64,000 nucleotides of DNA from Desulfobacca_B sp046538075 (GCA_046538075.1 JBKHJN010000004.1:44458-108457); one strand, 5' to 3'. Positions 40,887-49,580 are shown, counted from the stretch's first letter. A program made the numbers and translations. The notes: generated by a model from the sequence alone, not told the origin.

Positions 40887-41387
40887 TTGTTCGAGAGCGA
40901 AGCAACGGAACCACAATTTACTGATAAGGTAATCCATATCAGCAGGGTGGCCAAGGTGGTAAAAGGGGGTCGGCGATTCAGCTTCAATGCCCTGGTAGTG
41001 GTGGGTGATGGCCAGGGTCAGGTAGGGGCCGGATTAGGCAAGGCCAACGAGGTCCCGGAAGCGATTCGCAAAGCCTTGGAACGGGCCAAGAAAAGCCTGA
41101 TCAAAATACCCATTCTAAACAACACCATCCCCTACGCGGTGGTGGGACATTTTGGTTCCGGTAAGGTGTTGCTCAAACCTGCATCCCAAGGCACCGGGGT
41201 AATTGCCGGAGGCGCCGTGCGCGCGGTGGTGGAAGTGGCCGGCGTCCAGAACGTCTTGACCAAGTGCCTGGGCTCCCACAACCCCCATAATGCCGTCAAA
41301 GCGACTATGGAGGCCTTGAAGCAATTGGCCAGCCCGGAAGAAATCGCGGCCCGGCGGAATCGCCCCTTGGCCGAAATCCGGGCGTGA
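40887..41387 (+). CDS. rpsE: 30S ribosomal protein S5
   Basis: The 166-residue S5 has the double-stranded-RNA-binding fold (VIHISRVAKVVKGGRRFSFNALVVVGDG) and the C-terminal domain. The TTG at 40887, five bases after GGAGG, is favoured. An ATG at 40863 would add eight residues (MHASVEVA) and also remains open. The spectinomycin-region loop (VAKVVKGGRRF) looks normal. Confidence 0.95.
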   Translation: MFESEATEPQFTDKVIHISRVAKVVKGGRRFSFNALVVVGDGQGQVGAGLGKANEVPEAIRKALERAKKSLIKIPILNNTIPYAVVGHFGSGKVLLKPASQGTGVIAGGAVRAVVEVAGVQNVLTKCLGSHNPHNAVKATMEALKQLASPEEIAARRNRPLAEIRA

Positions 41388-41408
41388 AGGATATAGGAAG
41401 AGAGTAAA

Positions 41409-41624
41409 GTGACGGAAGCGATTTTAGCCATTACTTTGAAGCGGAGTCCGATCGGCAGACCCCAGCGGCAGCGGCAAAATTTGAAAACCCTGGGCCTGAC
41501 CCGATTACACCAGACAGTACGACATAAAGACCACCCGGCGATACGAGGTATGGTACGTCAGGTCAGCCATCTGGTCGAAGTCCAGGAACTGAACCCAGAG
41601 CTGGCTGGCCCTCAAGGTCAGTAG
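41409..41624 (+). CDS. rpmD: 50S ribosomal protein L30
   Basis: The 71-residue L30 has the family pattern ITLKRSPIGRPQRQRQNLKTLGLTRL and HKDHPAIRGMVRQVSHLVEV. It is about ten residues longer than the E. coli protein at the C-terminus. It starts with GTG. Confidence 0.95.
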   Translation: MTEAILAITLKRSPIGRPQRQRQNLKTLGLTRLHQTVRHKDHPAIRGMVRQVSHLVEVQELNPELAGPQGQ

Positions 41625-41641
41625 AGGAAGGGTAGGCAAGT

Positions 41642-42082
41642 ATGCGGTTGGATGAACTGAAACCCTGTCCCGGAGCCAAAAAGAAGCCTAAGCGGGTAGG
41701 CCGGGGGCCAGGTTCTGGATCTGGCAAGACCGCCGGCCGGGGCTCCAAGGGACAAAGATCCCGCTCCGGTCAGAAACCCAAACCCGGCTTTGAGGGAGGG
41801 CAGATGCCCCTGACCCGGCGGCTTCCCAAGCGGGGTTTTACCAATATTTTTAAAAAATCCTGGACGATCATCAATTTGCGGGATCTGAATCGCTTCCCGG
41901 CCAACTCGGTGGTCGATGCCGAGAGCCTCAGTACGGCCGGCCTGATCAAGAAACATCACCAGGCTATCAAACTGCTGGGCCAAGGCGAGGTGACGGTCCC
42001 GCTAACCATTCGGGTCAACGCCGTCAGTGCCCAGGCCCGGGCTCAGATCGAGGCTCAAGGTGGTCGGGTTGAGGTAATCTAA
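41642..42082 (+). CDS. rplO: 50S ribosomal protein L15
   Basis: The 146-residue L15 begins MRLDELKPCPGAKKKPKRVGRGPGSG and has the Gly/Arg-rich tail and the C-terminal ITIRVNAVSAQARAQIEAQGG-like domain. Its stop abuts the secY start. Confidence 0.96.
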   Translation: MRLDELKPCPGAKKKPKRVGRGPGSGSGKTAGRGSKGQRSRSGQKPKPGFEGGQMPLTRRLPKRGFTNIFKKSWTIINLRDLNRFPANSVVDAESLSTAGLIKKHHQAIKLLGQGEVTVPLTIRVNAVSAQARAQIEAQGGRVEVI

Positions 42083-43444
42083 GTGCTGGCCGGATTTCAA
42101 AATATCGCCAAGATCCCGGAACTCAAACGGCGCATTGTTTTTACATTGCTGATGCTGGCCGTTTACCGGGTCGGGTGTCACATTCCCACCCCGGGGATTG
42201 ATGCCGACGCCTTGATGGCCTTTTTTGCCCGCCATCGGGGTACCATCTTCGGCCTGTTTGACATGTTCTCGGGCGGGGCCCTGGAGCGGCTGAGCGTCTT
42301 TGCGCTGGGCATCATGCCGTACATCAGCGCCGCCATCATCATTGAATTGCTTAAGGTGGTCTTTCCGGCCATCGAGAAATTATATAAAGAGGGCGAGGCA
42401 GGACAAAAAAAGATCAAGCAGTATACCCGCTACGGCACGGTGCTCTTATGTGTCATCCAGGGCTTGGGGATCAGCATCGGCCTGGAAGGCATGGGCATGG
42501 AGAGCGGCGGCCGCCCGGTAGTCCTCAATCCCGGCTGGAGCTTCCGGCTGATGACGGTGTTGACCCTGACCGCGGGTACCACCTTTATCATGTGGCTGGG
42601 GGAACAGATCACCGAACGGGGCATCGGCAACGGCATCTCCTTGATTATCTTTGCTGGCATTGTGGCTCGCTTGCCGTCGGCGATTCTGGGAACCTTCAGT
42701 CTGATGAAGACCGGCGAGATCGCCCCCATGATAATGCTGATCATATTAGTGGTGATGATTGCCGTGGTCGGGATCATCGTCTTCATGGAACGGGGGCAAC
42801 GGCGAATCCAGGTACAGTATGCCCGGCGGGTGGTGGGACGCCGGGTCTATGGCGGCCAGAGCACCCATTTGCCGCTGAAGGTCAATACTGCCGGAGTCAT
42901 CCCTCCCATCTTTGCCTCTTCCATCCTGATGTTTCCCGCCACCATTACCAGTTTTATCGGTACCGAAACCCAGTCGGGGTCTGGGTGGCTGGACTGGCTA
43001 TGGTCTTGGGTGACCTGGGTGACGGCCTCGATGGTCCCCGGCCGTCTGGTCCATGAATTGGTCTATGTAGCATTAATTATCTTTTTCTGTTATTTTTATA
43101 CCGCAGTGACCTACAACCCGGTTGATGTAGCCGACAATATGAAGAAATATGGCGGATATATTCCGGGATTACGGCCAGGCAAGCGGACCGCCGAATTTAT
43201 TGACCGGGTGCTTACCCGGATAACCCTGTGGGGGGCCCTGTATGTGGCCGCGGTCTGTGTGTTGCCGACCATTTTAGTACAGAAATTTAACGTGCCCTTC
43301 TACTTTGGCGGCACCGCGCTGCTGATTGTCGTCGGCGTCGCCCTGGATACGGTAGCCCAGATCGAGTCTCATATAGTTATGCGTCATTATGAAGGTTTTG
43401 AAGGCATAATTGGGAAGAAACGGATGGGCCGGATACGGCGTTAA
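42083..43444 (+). CDS. secY: Preprotein translocase subunit SecY
   Basis: The 453-residue protein has ten predicted membrane helices and signature blocks such as GGALERLSVFALGIMPYISAAIIIELL and GQRRIQVQYARRVVGRR, plus the plug-region sequence after helix 1. It forms the inner-membrane protein channel with SecE encoded 25 kb upstream. It starts with GTG immediately after the rplO TAA. Confidence 0.97.
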   Translation: MLAGFQNIAKIPELKRRIVFTLLMLAVYRVGCHIPTPGIDADALMAFFARHRGTIFGLFDMFSGGALERLSVFALGIMPYISAAIIIELLKVVFPAIEKLYKEGEAGQKKIKQYTRYGTVLLCVIQGLGISIGLEGMGMESGGRPVVLNPGWSFRLMTVLTLTAGTTFIMWLGEQITERGIGNGISLIIFAGIVARLPSAILGTFSLMKTGEIAPMIMLIILVVMIAVVGIIVFMERGQRRIQVQYARRVVGRRVYGGQSTHLPLKVNTAGVIPPIFASSILMFPATITSFIGTETQSGSGWLDWLWSWVTWVTASMVPGRLVHELVYVALIIFFCYFYTAVTYNPVDVADNMKKYGGYIPGLRPGKRTAEFIDRVLTRITLWGALYVAAVCVLPTILVQKFNVPFYFGGTALLIVVGVALDTVAQIESHIVMRHYEGFEGIIGKKRMGRIRR

Positions 43445-43491
43445 TACCGCCTGGTTAAATTGGAGCTGATAGCGCGTAAAAGGAGGCTGTT

Positions 43492-44133
43492 ATGAATCTG
43501 ATCCTGTTGGGAGGTCCTGGAGCAGGCAAAGGGACCCAAGCCAAAATGATGATCGAGAAGTACCAGATTCCCCAGATTTCCACCGGGGATATTCTGCGGG
43601 CGGCGGTCAAGGAAGGTTCTGAACTGGGCAAACAGGCCAAGGCTTGTATGGATGCCGGTAAGTTGGTGCCGGATGAGGTGGTGATCGGCATTATTGAGGA
43701 TCGCCTGAAACAACCGGACTGCCAGAAGGGATTTATTTTGGACGGTTTCCCCCGCACTGTGCCTCAGGCCGAGGCCCTGGATAAAACCCTGGAAAAGATG
43801 GGGACCAAAATCGACCATGTCCTGAGCATCGAGGTGGATGAAGAAGAACTAGTGAAGCGGCTCACGGGCCGGCGGACCTGTAAGCAATGTGGCCAGATGT
43901 ACCATGTCATGTTCAATCCCCCCCAAAAAGAGGGCGTCTGTGATAAATGCGGTGGTGAACTCTACCAGCGGGATGACGACAACGAAACTACCGTCCGTTC
44001 TCGTTTGACTACCTATAACCAGCAGACCAAACCCTTGATTGACTATTACGAAAAGCAGGGGTTAGTGCGGCGTATCAAAGGCGAAGGAAGCATTGCCGAT
44101 ATCTTCCAAAAGATTGTCGACACCCTGAAATAG
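43492..44133 (+). CDS. adk: Adenylate kinase (zinc-LID, long form)
   Basis: The 213-residue enzyme interconverts ATP + AMP and 2 ADP. It has the P-loop GGPGAGKGTQ, the NMP-binding DGFPRTVPQAEAL, and a LID with CKQCGQMYHVMFNPP and CDKCGGELYQRDDDNE. The four cysteines make it the zinc-containing form. It follows secY as in many bacteria. Confidence 0.97.
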   Translation: MNLILLGGPGAGKGTQAKMMIEKYQIPQISTGDILRAAVKEGSELGKQAKACMDAGKLVPDEVVIGIIEDRLKQPDCQKGFILDGFPRTVPQAEALDKTLEKMGTKIDHVLSIEVDEEELVKRLTGRRTCKQCGQMYHVMFNPPQKEGVCDKCGGELYQRDDDNETTVRSRLTTYNQQTKPLIDYYEKQGLVRRIKGEGSIADIFQKIVDTLK

Positions 44134-44144
44134 AACCAGCTTTG

Positions 44145-44176
44145 CCGGCGAGGAAGGCTTGTTGCTTCCTCGCCGG
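44145..44176 (+). other. Strong 12-bp stem-loop between adk and map
   Basis: CCGGCGAGGAAG (44145-44156) and CTTCCTCGCCGG (44165-44176) are perfectly complementary around an 8-base loop. No T-run follows, and the map ribosome-binding site starts only 5 bases later. It is not a canonical terminator; it may be an attenuator, a processing site or a translational control. Confidence 0.7.
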
Positions 44177-44187
44177 GGTTGAGGATC

Positions 44188-44934
44188 ATGATTAATTTGA
44201 AGTCCAAGCAGGAAATCTCCAAAATGGAGATAGCTAATCGCATTGTTGCTGAAGTCTTGCAGGAGGTTAAAAAACTTATCCGGCCGGGAGTAGAGACCTT
44301 GGAATTGAATGCCCGGGCTGAAGAGATTTGCCGCCGCCGGAAGGTAAAACCGGCCTTCAAGGGGTATCGCGGCTTTCCCAAGGCCCTGTGTGTGTCCATC
44401 AATGAGGAAATAGTCCATGGGATCCCCTCTCATCGTCGCCTGGAACCCGGGGATCTGGTAAGTATGGATTTTGGGGTCCGCTATGACGGCTATTATGGTG
44501 ATTCGGCCATTACCGTGCCGGTAGGGGAAATTACCCCTGAGGCTGAAAAGCTGCTTAAAATCACCGAGGAAGCCCTATATGCCGGGATCGCCCAGGCCCG
44601 AGTCGGTAACCGGTTGTCCGACATTTCCCATGCCGTGCAGACGGTGGCTGAGAGCAACGGCTTCTCAGTGATCCGAGATTTTGTCGGTCATGGCATCGGT
44701 CGCAATCTCCATGAAGACCCGCAAATTCCGAACTATGGTCCTCCGGGACAAGGCCCCAAGCTGCAAGCCGGGATGACTATGGCCATTGAGCCGATGGTCA
44801 GCGCTGGCAGCTGGGAAGTAAAACTCCTGGATGACGGCTGGACCGCAGTGACCAAAGATGGCAGTTTAACCGCCCATTTTGAACACACCATTGTGGTGAC
44901 CGAGCAGGGTGGCTTGATTTTAAGTCGGATTTAA
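44188..44934 (+). CDS. map: Methionine aminopeptidase type I
   Basis: The 248-residue enzyme removes N-terminal methionine. Metal ligands are in the right contexts: Asp in MDFGVRYDGYYGDSA, His in FVGHGIGRNLHE, Glu in MAIEPM and Glu in HFEHTIVVTE. The ATG at 44188 gives MINLKSKQEISKME, the common family start; an in-frame TTG at 44179 is less likely. Confidence 0.96.
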   Translation: MINLKSKQEISKMEIANRIVAEVLQEVKKLIRPGVETLELNARAEEICRRRKVKPAFKGYRGFPKALCVSINEEIVHGIPSHRRLEPGDLVSMDFGVRYDGYYGDSAITVPVGEITPEAEKLLKITEEALYAGIAQARVGNRLSDISHAVQTVAESNGFSVIRDFVGHGIGRNLHEDPQIPNYGPPGQGPKLQAGMTMAIEPMVSAGSWEVKLLDDGWTAVTKDGSLTAHFEHTIVVTEQGGLILSRI

Positions 44935-45052
44935 GCGATACTAAATATAAGTTTATGGAGTAACAGACCTTATCTGAGGCAGGGGATGACTGTGGCGCAG
45001 TCCTCGGTGGTTCCTTATGAGGCTGGAAGTAAAATTCGGAGAGTAAGATTAC

Positions 45053-45271
45053 ATGGCCAAAGAAGAAGCCATTGAGGTGGAAGGCACCGTTATCGAGCCC
45101 TTGCCCAATGCCATGTTTCGGGTAGAATTAAGTAACGGGCATCGGGTCCTGGCTCATATTTCGGGCAAGATGCGTATGCATTATATTAAAATTCTGCCCG
45201 GCGATAAGGTAACCGTGCAACTTTCACCCTATGATTTAACCCGGGGGCGGATTACCTACCGGTCAAAATAA
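45053..45271 (+). CDS. infA: Translation initiation factor IF-1
   Basis: The 72-residue S1/OB-fold protein has EVEGTVIEPLPNAMFRVELSNGH and VLAHISGKMRMHYIKILPGD, matching IF-1 throughout. It lies before rpmJ, as usual. Confidence 0.97.
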   Translation: MAKEEAIEVEGTVIEPLPNAMFRVELSNGHRVLAHISGKMRMHYIKILPGDKVTVQLSPYDLTRGRITYRSK

Positions 45272-45310
45272 ACGCTATTGTTAACCACTCTGAGTTGATG
45301 GGACTAGAGA

Positions 45311-45424
45311 ATGAAAGTCAGGGCATCGGTAAAGCGGATCTGCAAAAAATGCAAAATCATCAAACGTAACGGCGTGGTGCGGGTAATCTGTACCAACCCC
45401 AAACATAAACAGCGCCAGGGATAG
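45311..45424 (+). CDS. rpmJ: 50S ribosomal protein L36
   Basis: The 37-residue protein (MKVRASVKRICKKCKIIKRN...) has the zinc ligands C-x2-C-x12-C-x4-H. It is a separate short gene between infA and rpsM, easily missed because of its size. Confidence 0.96.
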   Translation: MKVRASVKRICKKCKIIKRNGVVRVICTNPKHKQRQG

Positions 45425-45439
45425 GAAAGGGACAATAGT

Positions 45440-45814
45440 TTGGCCAGAATAGCAGGAGTCGATTTGCCCCGGAACAAGCGGATTGAAATTGCGCTGACCA
45501 GTATTTACGGTATCGGTCGGACCATGGCCCAGCAGATTCTGCAGGAATCAGGGGTAGATGGCAGCATCAAATCCGATGACTTAACTGATGCTGACCTGAC
45601 GCGCATCCGGGCAGTTATTGAACACAACTGTAAAGTAGAAGGAGATCTGCGGCGGGAGATCTCGACCAACATCAAACGGCTGATGGATATCGGGTGCTAC
45701 CGCGGCTTGCGGCATCGTAAGTCTCTGCCGGTGCGCGGCCAGCGGACCCATACCAATGCTCGCACCCGCAAAGGCCCCCGGCGCTCGGTCGTGGGCCGAC
45801 GGAAAAAATCGTAA
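45440..45814 (+). CDS. rpsM: 30S ribosomal protein S13
   Basis: The 124-residue S13 begins ARIAGVDLPRNKRIEIALTSIYGIG and ends with the RGQRTHTNARTRKGPRR tail. It uses a TTG start and opens the alpha-equivalent cluster. Confidence 0.97.
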   Translation: MARIAGVDLPRNKRIEIALTSIYGIGRTMAQQILQESGVDGSIKSDDLTDADLTRIRAVIEHNCKVEGDLRREISTNIKRLMDIGCYRGLRHRKSLPVRGQRTHTNARTRKGPRRSVVGRRKKS

Positions 45815-45823
45815 GGAGGATAG

Positions 45824-46219
45824 ATGGCCAAACCAGGGCGCGGTGGAGCCAAAAGGAAGAAGGAAAAGAAAAATATTCCAGTGGGCGTGGCCCATATCCA
45901 ATCCACCTTTAATAATACAATCATCACCATCACTGACCCAGCCGGCAATGTGGTGTCCTGGTCGTCTTCCGGGGTGCAAGGGTTTAAAGGCTCGCGCAAG
46001 GGCACTCCCTTTGCTGCTCAGTTGGCTGCCTCAGATGCGGCCAAGAAGGCCATGGAACACGGCATGCGCACCATAGATGTTTATGTCAAAGGTCCGGGTT
46101 CGGGCCGGGAAGCAGCCCTGCGAGCCCTGCAGGTGGCAGGATTTTCTATCAACCTGATCCGGGATGTCACCCCCATCCCCCATAATGGCTGCCGGCCGCC
46201 CAAACGCCGCCGGGTCTAA
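45824..46219 (+). CDS. rpsK: 30S ribosomal protein S11
   Basis: The 131-residue S11 has GVAHIQSTFNNTIITITDPAGNVVSWSS and the C-terminal DVTPIPHNGCRPPKRRRV. The ATG follows AAGGAGGA. Confidence 0.98.
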   Translation: MAKPGRGGAKRKKEKKNIPVGVAHIQSTFNNTIITITDPAGNVVSWSSSGVQGFKGSRKGTPFAAQLAASDAAKKAMEHGMRTIDVYVKGPGSGREAALRALQVAGFSINLIRDVTPIPHNGCRPPKRRRV

Positions 46220-46238
46220 GAATATTGAGGAGGTGATT

Positions 46239-46865
46239 TTGGCCAGGTATATTGAAGCAAGCTGCCGCATCTGCCGGCGGGAAAGAATGAAACTATTTCT
46301 CAAGGGTGATCGTTGTTATACGGATAAATGCGCCTTTGAACGGCGTGGTTACCCCCCCGGCCAACATGGCCGGGCGCGGGCCAAATTCTCGGATTATGGC
46401 ATCCAGTTGCGTGAAAAACAGAAAGTTAAGCGCATGTATGGGCTGATGGAAAAGCAGTTCCGCAATTACTTTGAAAAAGCGGAGCGGCAGAAAGGCATCA
46501 CCGGCACCAACCTTTTGATGCTGTTGGAAAGCCGCTTGGATAATATTGTTTACCGGATGGGATTTGCCAATTCTAGATCTCAGGCGCGGCAATTGGTACG
46601 GCACAACCACTTCCTGGTCAACGGCAAAAAGGTCAATATTCCATCTTATCTGGTCCAAGTCGGCGACACGGTGCAGTTAAAGGAGAAAAGCCGTCAGGTT
46701 CCCCAGATTCAAGAGGCCATGCAGGCGGTAGCCCGGCGGGGCATCCCGGAATGGCTGGAAGTGGATCCGGAAAAATTCCAAGGCTCGATGCGAATGCTGC
46801 CCACCCGAGAAGATCTGACCATGCCTATGCAGGAGCAGCTTATTGTTGAATTGTATTCTAAATAA
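46239..46865 (+). CDS. rpsD: 30S ribosomal protein S4, zinc-binding form
   Basis: The 208-residue protein has an N-terminal C-x2-C-x12-C-x4-C zinc motif (CRICRRERMKLFLKGDRCYTDKC) and the S4 RNA-binding domain (LESRLDNIVYRMGFANSRSQARQLV). The TTG at 46239 is preceded by GAGGAGGTGA and gives MARYIEASCR; the open frame running back into rpsK is not a better start. S4 commonly represses the alpha operon. Confidence 0.96.
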   Translation: MARYIEASCRICRRERMKLFLKGDRCYTDKCAFERRGYPPGQHGRARAKFSDYGIQLREKQKVKRMYGLMEKQFRNYFEKAERQKGITGTNLLMLLESRLDNIVYRMGFANSRSQARQLVRHNHFLVNGKKVNIPSYLVQVGDTVQLKEKSRQVPQIQEAMQAVARRGIPEWLEVDPEKFQGSMRMLPTREDLTMPMQEQLIVELYSK

Positions 46866-46894
46866 AAAATTGGTTTTTGTGCCAAGGAGATGTA

Positions 46895-47905
46895 ATGCAC
46901 AAGAACTGGAGTGAGTTGATCAGGCCCAAGAAACTGGAGATCGATCCCGAGACCCATACCCGGTTTTATGGAAAATTTAGTTGTGAACCTTTGGAACGGG
47001 GATTTGGGACCACTTTGGGAAATTCCCTGCGCCGAGTTCTGCTTTCCTCCCTCAGAGGCGTGGCCATCACTGCTGTAAAGATCAAAGACGTGCATCATGA
47101 ATTCTCTACTCTTCCCGGGGTGCTCGAGGACGTCTCAGAAATTATTCTCAACCTCAAGAATGTCCGCCTCAAGATGTATACCGACAGCATCAAAACCATT
47201 AGACTGGAGGCCCGGGGGGAAAAGGAAGTGACCGCTGGAGACTTCCAGAGCGACGGGACGGTCGAAATTCTCAACCCTGATTTACATATTGCCACCCTCT
47301 CCCGGGATGGCGAGCTGGTCATGGAAGCCCATGTCAGAACCGGCAAGGGCTATGTTCCGGCCGAAGGCAATAAGGAGGAGGGGCAGGCGATCGGGAACAT
47401 CCCTATTGATGCCATCTTCACCCCGATCCGCAAAGTAAACCATGTGGTCACCCAGGCCCGGGTGGGACAAAAGACTGATTACGACAAATTGACTCTCGAA
47501 GTCTGGACCGACGGCAGTGTCTTTCCAGAGGACGCGGTAGCCTATGCCGCCAAGATTTTAAAAGAGCAATTGACCATTTTTATTAATTTTGAAGAGACCC
47601 TGGAGCAGCCCGAGGAGAGGCCGGCTGAGGAAAGCGATAGCCTCAATGAAAATCTATTCCGCAGCGTCAATGAATTGGAACTGTCGGTGCGTTCGGCCAA
47701 CTGTCTCAAGAATGCCAATATTCGTCTGATTGGGGAATTGGTTCAGAAATCAGAAGCCGAGATGCTCAAGACCAAAAATTTTGGCCGTAAATCTCTCAAT
47801 GAAATCAAAGACATTCTGGCGGATATGGGATTAAGTTTAGGCATGAAGCTGGATGACTTTCCTCCTCAGGAAGCCCTGCCCCCAGGAAAGGAAGGATTTT
47901 CATGA
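46895..47905 (+). CDS. rpoA: RNA polymerase alpha subunit
   Basis: The 336-residue protein has the N-terminal dimerisation domain (GRFSCEPL-like FSCEPLERGFGTTLGNSLRRVLLSSL) and the C-terminal domain (ELSVRSANCLKNANIRLIGELVQKSEAEMLKTKNFGRKSLNEIK) that binds UP elements and activators. The ATG at 46895 follows AAGGAG. It overlaps rplQ by ATGA. Confidence 0.97.
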   Translation: MHKNWSELIRPKKLEIDPETHTRFYGKFSCEPLERGFGTTLGNSLRRVLLSSLRGVAITAVKIKDVHHEFSTLPGVLEDVSEIILNLKNVRLKMYTDSIKTIRLEARGEKEVTAGDFQSDGTVEILNPDLHIATLSRDGELVMEAHVRTGKGYVPAEGNKEEGQAIGNIPIDAIFTPIRKVNHVVTQARVGQKTDYDKLTLEVWTDGSVFPEDAVAYAAKILKEQLTIFINFEETLEQPEERPAEESDSLNENLFRSVNELELSVRSANCLKNANIRLIGELVQKSEAEMLKTKNFGRKSLNEIKDILADMGLSLGMKLDDFPPQEALPPGKEGFS

Positions 47906-48303
47906 GACATCGTAAAGCCGGGTCACATTTATCCCGAACTATGGAGCACCGCCGGGCGATGATGCGTAATTTGGTCACTTCCCTGCTGGAACACGAACAC
48001 CTGGAAACCACTAAGGCCAAGGCCAAGTTATTGCGGCAACTGTCGGACAAGATGATCACCCTGGCCAAGCGGGGCGACCTCCATGCCCGGCGGCAGACCC
48101 TGGCCATGGTGCGTTCCAAAAAAGTGATGGCCAAGTTGTTCGGCGAACTACGGGAACGCTATCTGGACCGTCCGGGCGGCTATACCCGGATTATCCCCAA
48201 AGGATTGCGGCTGGGCGATGCCGCGCCCCTCGCCATCGTTGAGTTGGTCGGGCGGCCAGAAGCTTTGCCTAAATCTAAAAAGTCTAAGCAAGCCGCCGAA
48301 TAA
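47902..48303 (+). CDS. rplQ: 50S ribosomal protein L17
   Basis: The 133-residue L17 begins MRHRKAGSHLSRTMEHRRAMMRNLV and has GGYTRIIPKGLRLGDAAPLAIVELV. It is the last gene of the superoperon. Confidence 0.97.
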   Translation: MRHRKAGSHLSRTMEHRRAMMRNLVTSLLEHEHLETTKAKAKLLRQLSDKMITLAKRGDLHARRQTLAMVRSKKVMAKLFGELRERYLDRPGGYTRIIPKGLRLGDAAPLAIVELVGRPEALPKSKKSKQAAE

Positions 48304-48323
48304 AGATCAAGTTTGCAAGGCGC

Positions 48324-48355
48324 GAGGAGTGCGGGGGCACTCCTCTTTTTTTTTT
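48324..48355 (+). terminator. Intrinsic terminator ending the ribosomal superoperon
   Basis: GAGGAGTGC and GCACTCCTC form a perfect 9-bp stem with loop GGGG, followed by ten T residues. This is the strongest terminator in the window. Confidence 0.96.
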
Positions 48356-48388
48356 GGATTTTTCCTTAAGGTCTGGCTGGAAATTCTG

Positions 48389-48817
48389 ATGGCCCTGCGC
48401 AGTCACCGCTTCGTCTATCGAGTCCCCCTGTATGAGACTGACATGGGGCAGGCGGTGTACCACGGCAATTATTTTCATTTCTTTGAACTGGCTCGAGAAG
48501 CCTGCTTGCGGGATTTAGGGTTTCCCTACCCCAGACTGGTGGCTGCGAAACTGCATCTAGCCATTGTCGAGGCCCATTGCCGCTATCGACAATCTTTGTC
48601 TTATGATGAAGAAATTGAGATCATCTCCACTATTCCTCAGATTAAAAGCCGGAGCCTCAAATTCTATCAACAACTGCTCAAATCTGCTACGGGTCAACTG
48701 GCGACTGAGATTCATCTGACCATGGTCTGCATCAATTCCGCCGGTAAACCAGTAGCTCTGCCTCTAGAGTTTCGGACCCGGGTGGAGGACTGGCAGACCC
48801 AGGTGAAGCTGCCCTGA
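48389..48817 (+). CDS. Acyl-CoA thioesterase, YbgC/4HBT family
   Basis: The 142-residue hot-dog-fold protein has the 4HBT active-site pattern YETDMGQAVYHGNYFHFFELAREA with the catalytic Asp. It should hydrolyse acyl-CoA or acyl-ACP thioesters; the chain length is unknown. YbgC itself is encoded with tol genes in many bacteria but here lies far from the tol cluster. The ATG at 48389 lies after the superoperon terminator; a longer open frame back into rplQ is rejected. Confidence 0.88.
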   Translation: MALRSHRFVYRVPLYETDMGQAVYHGNYFHFFELAREACLRDLGFPYPRLVAAKLHLAIVEAHCRYRQSLSYDEEIEIISTIPQIKSRSLKFYQQLLKSATGQLATEIHLTMVCINSAGKPVALPLEFRTRVEDWQTQVKLP

Positions 48818-48932
48818 TTGAATCCAGAATCTGGGAAGCTGGGTCTGGCGAAAAATCTTAAAAATTACCGAGACCTCGACATGATCCAGCAGGTAGCGGC
48901 CAGAAGTGCTCTGTTTAAAATTTCAAAAACCC

Positions 48933-48961
48933 TTGACTTGCGCTCCTGAAAAGATTATAAA
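48933..48961 (+). promoter_or_regulatory. Promoter of the XRE-cupin regulator / speD unit
   Basis: TTGACT (48933-48938), a 17-base spacer and TATAAA (48956-48961) lie 42 bases before the regulator's start codon. Confidence 0.65.
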
Positions 48962-48975
48962 ATATATTCTTTTAC

Positions 48976-48990
48976 TAAACTATTTGTTTA
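48976..48990 (+). promoter_or_regulatory. Possible operator for the XRE-cupin regulator
   Basis: TAAAC and GTTTA form a perfect inverted repeat around TATTT, sited just downstream of the expected transcription start. Its position suits autorepression by the adjacent XRE protein, but there is no independent support. Confidence 0.3.
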
Positions 48991-49002
48991 TTTTTATTAA
49001 AC

Positions 49003-49545
49003 TTGAAAATCGGTGAAAAACTAAAGCGTTTGCGGCAGGCCAATTCCTTAACCCAGGAAGAGCTGGCTAATCGGGCTTATCTGACCAAGGGTTTTATCTC
49101 GCAATTGGAGCGGGATCTGACCTCACCCTCGATCGCCACTCTAAAGGGTATCCTTGATATCTTGGGAGTGTCGTTGGCCGAATTTTTCCGGGACTTGGTG
49201 GAAGAGCGGGTGGTTTATCCACAGAACGCCCGGATTATTACCTCAAAATCGACGTCCGCTTGCAAAATCGAGGTGTTGGTGCCGGACGCCCAGAAGCGGA
49301 TGATGGATCCGGTCCTGGTCACCATGGGGGTCGGAGGTCGGATCGAACCCCAGCCCCCCCATGAGGGGGAAGAATTCGGGCTGGTACTGAAAGGGACGGT
49401 CAGCCTTAGATTGGATAATCTGGCATACAAGATCAGGCCGCACGAGTGTTTTTATTTTCGCTCCGATCGGGAACACGCGGTAGCCAATTTGGGCAAAAAA
49501 GAGGCCCAGATTTTGTGGATCGTAACCCCCCCGATTTTTGAATAA
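49003..49545 (+). CDS. XRE-family transcriptional regulator with cupin sensor domain
   Basis: The 180-residue protein has an N-terminal helix-turn-helix (IGEKLKRLRQANSLTQEELANRAYLTKGFISQLERDLTSPS, about residues 3-60). A C-terminal cupin follows (about 105-178), with the HEGEEFGLVLKGTVSLRL and ECFYFRSDREHAVANLG motifs. The architecture is that of PuuR and related regulators of small-molecule pathways. It starts with TTG in the context of an AT-rich leader. Position directly upstream of speD suggests that it senses a polyamine or a related metabolite, which is an inference. Confidence 0.9.
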   Translation: MKIGEKLKRLRQANSLTQEELANRAYLTKGFISQLERDLTSPSIATLKGILDILGVSLAEFFRDLVEERVVYPQNARIITSKSTSACKIEVLVPDAQKRMMDPVLVTMGVGGRIEPQPPHEGEEFGLVLKGTVSLRLDNLAYKIRPHECFYFRSDREHAVANLGKKEAQILWIVTPPIFE

Positions 49546-49553
49546 GGAGGTTT

Positions 49554-49580
49554 ATGCTACCCCGCGACGTAAAGCAGTAG
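49554..49580 (+). CDS. Possible 8-codon leader peptide ahead of speD
   Basis: ATG at 49554 follows AAGGAGG (49544-49550) and encodes MLPRDVKQ before TAG. It lies between the regulator stop and speD. The RNA after it can form a hairpin, GGTTACCC with GGGT-GGT-GACC (49581-49603). The leader codons CTACCC (49557-49562) could instead pair with GGGTGG (49593-49598). Such mutually exclusive pairings are what an attenuator needs, but there is no evidence of translation. Confidence 0.35.
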   Translation: MLPRDVKQ

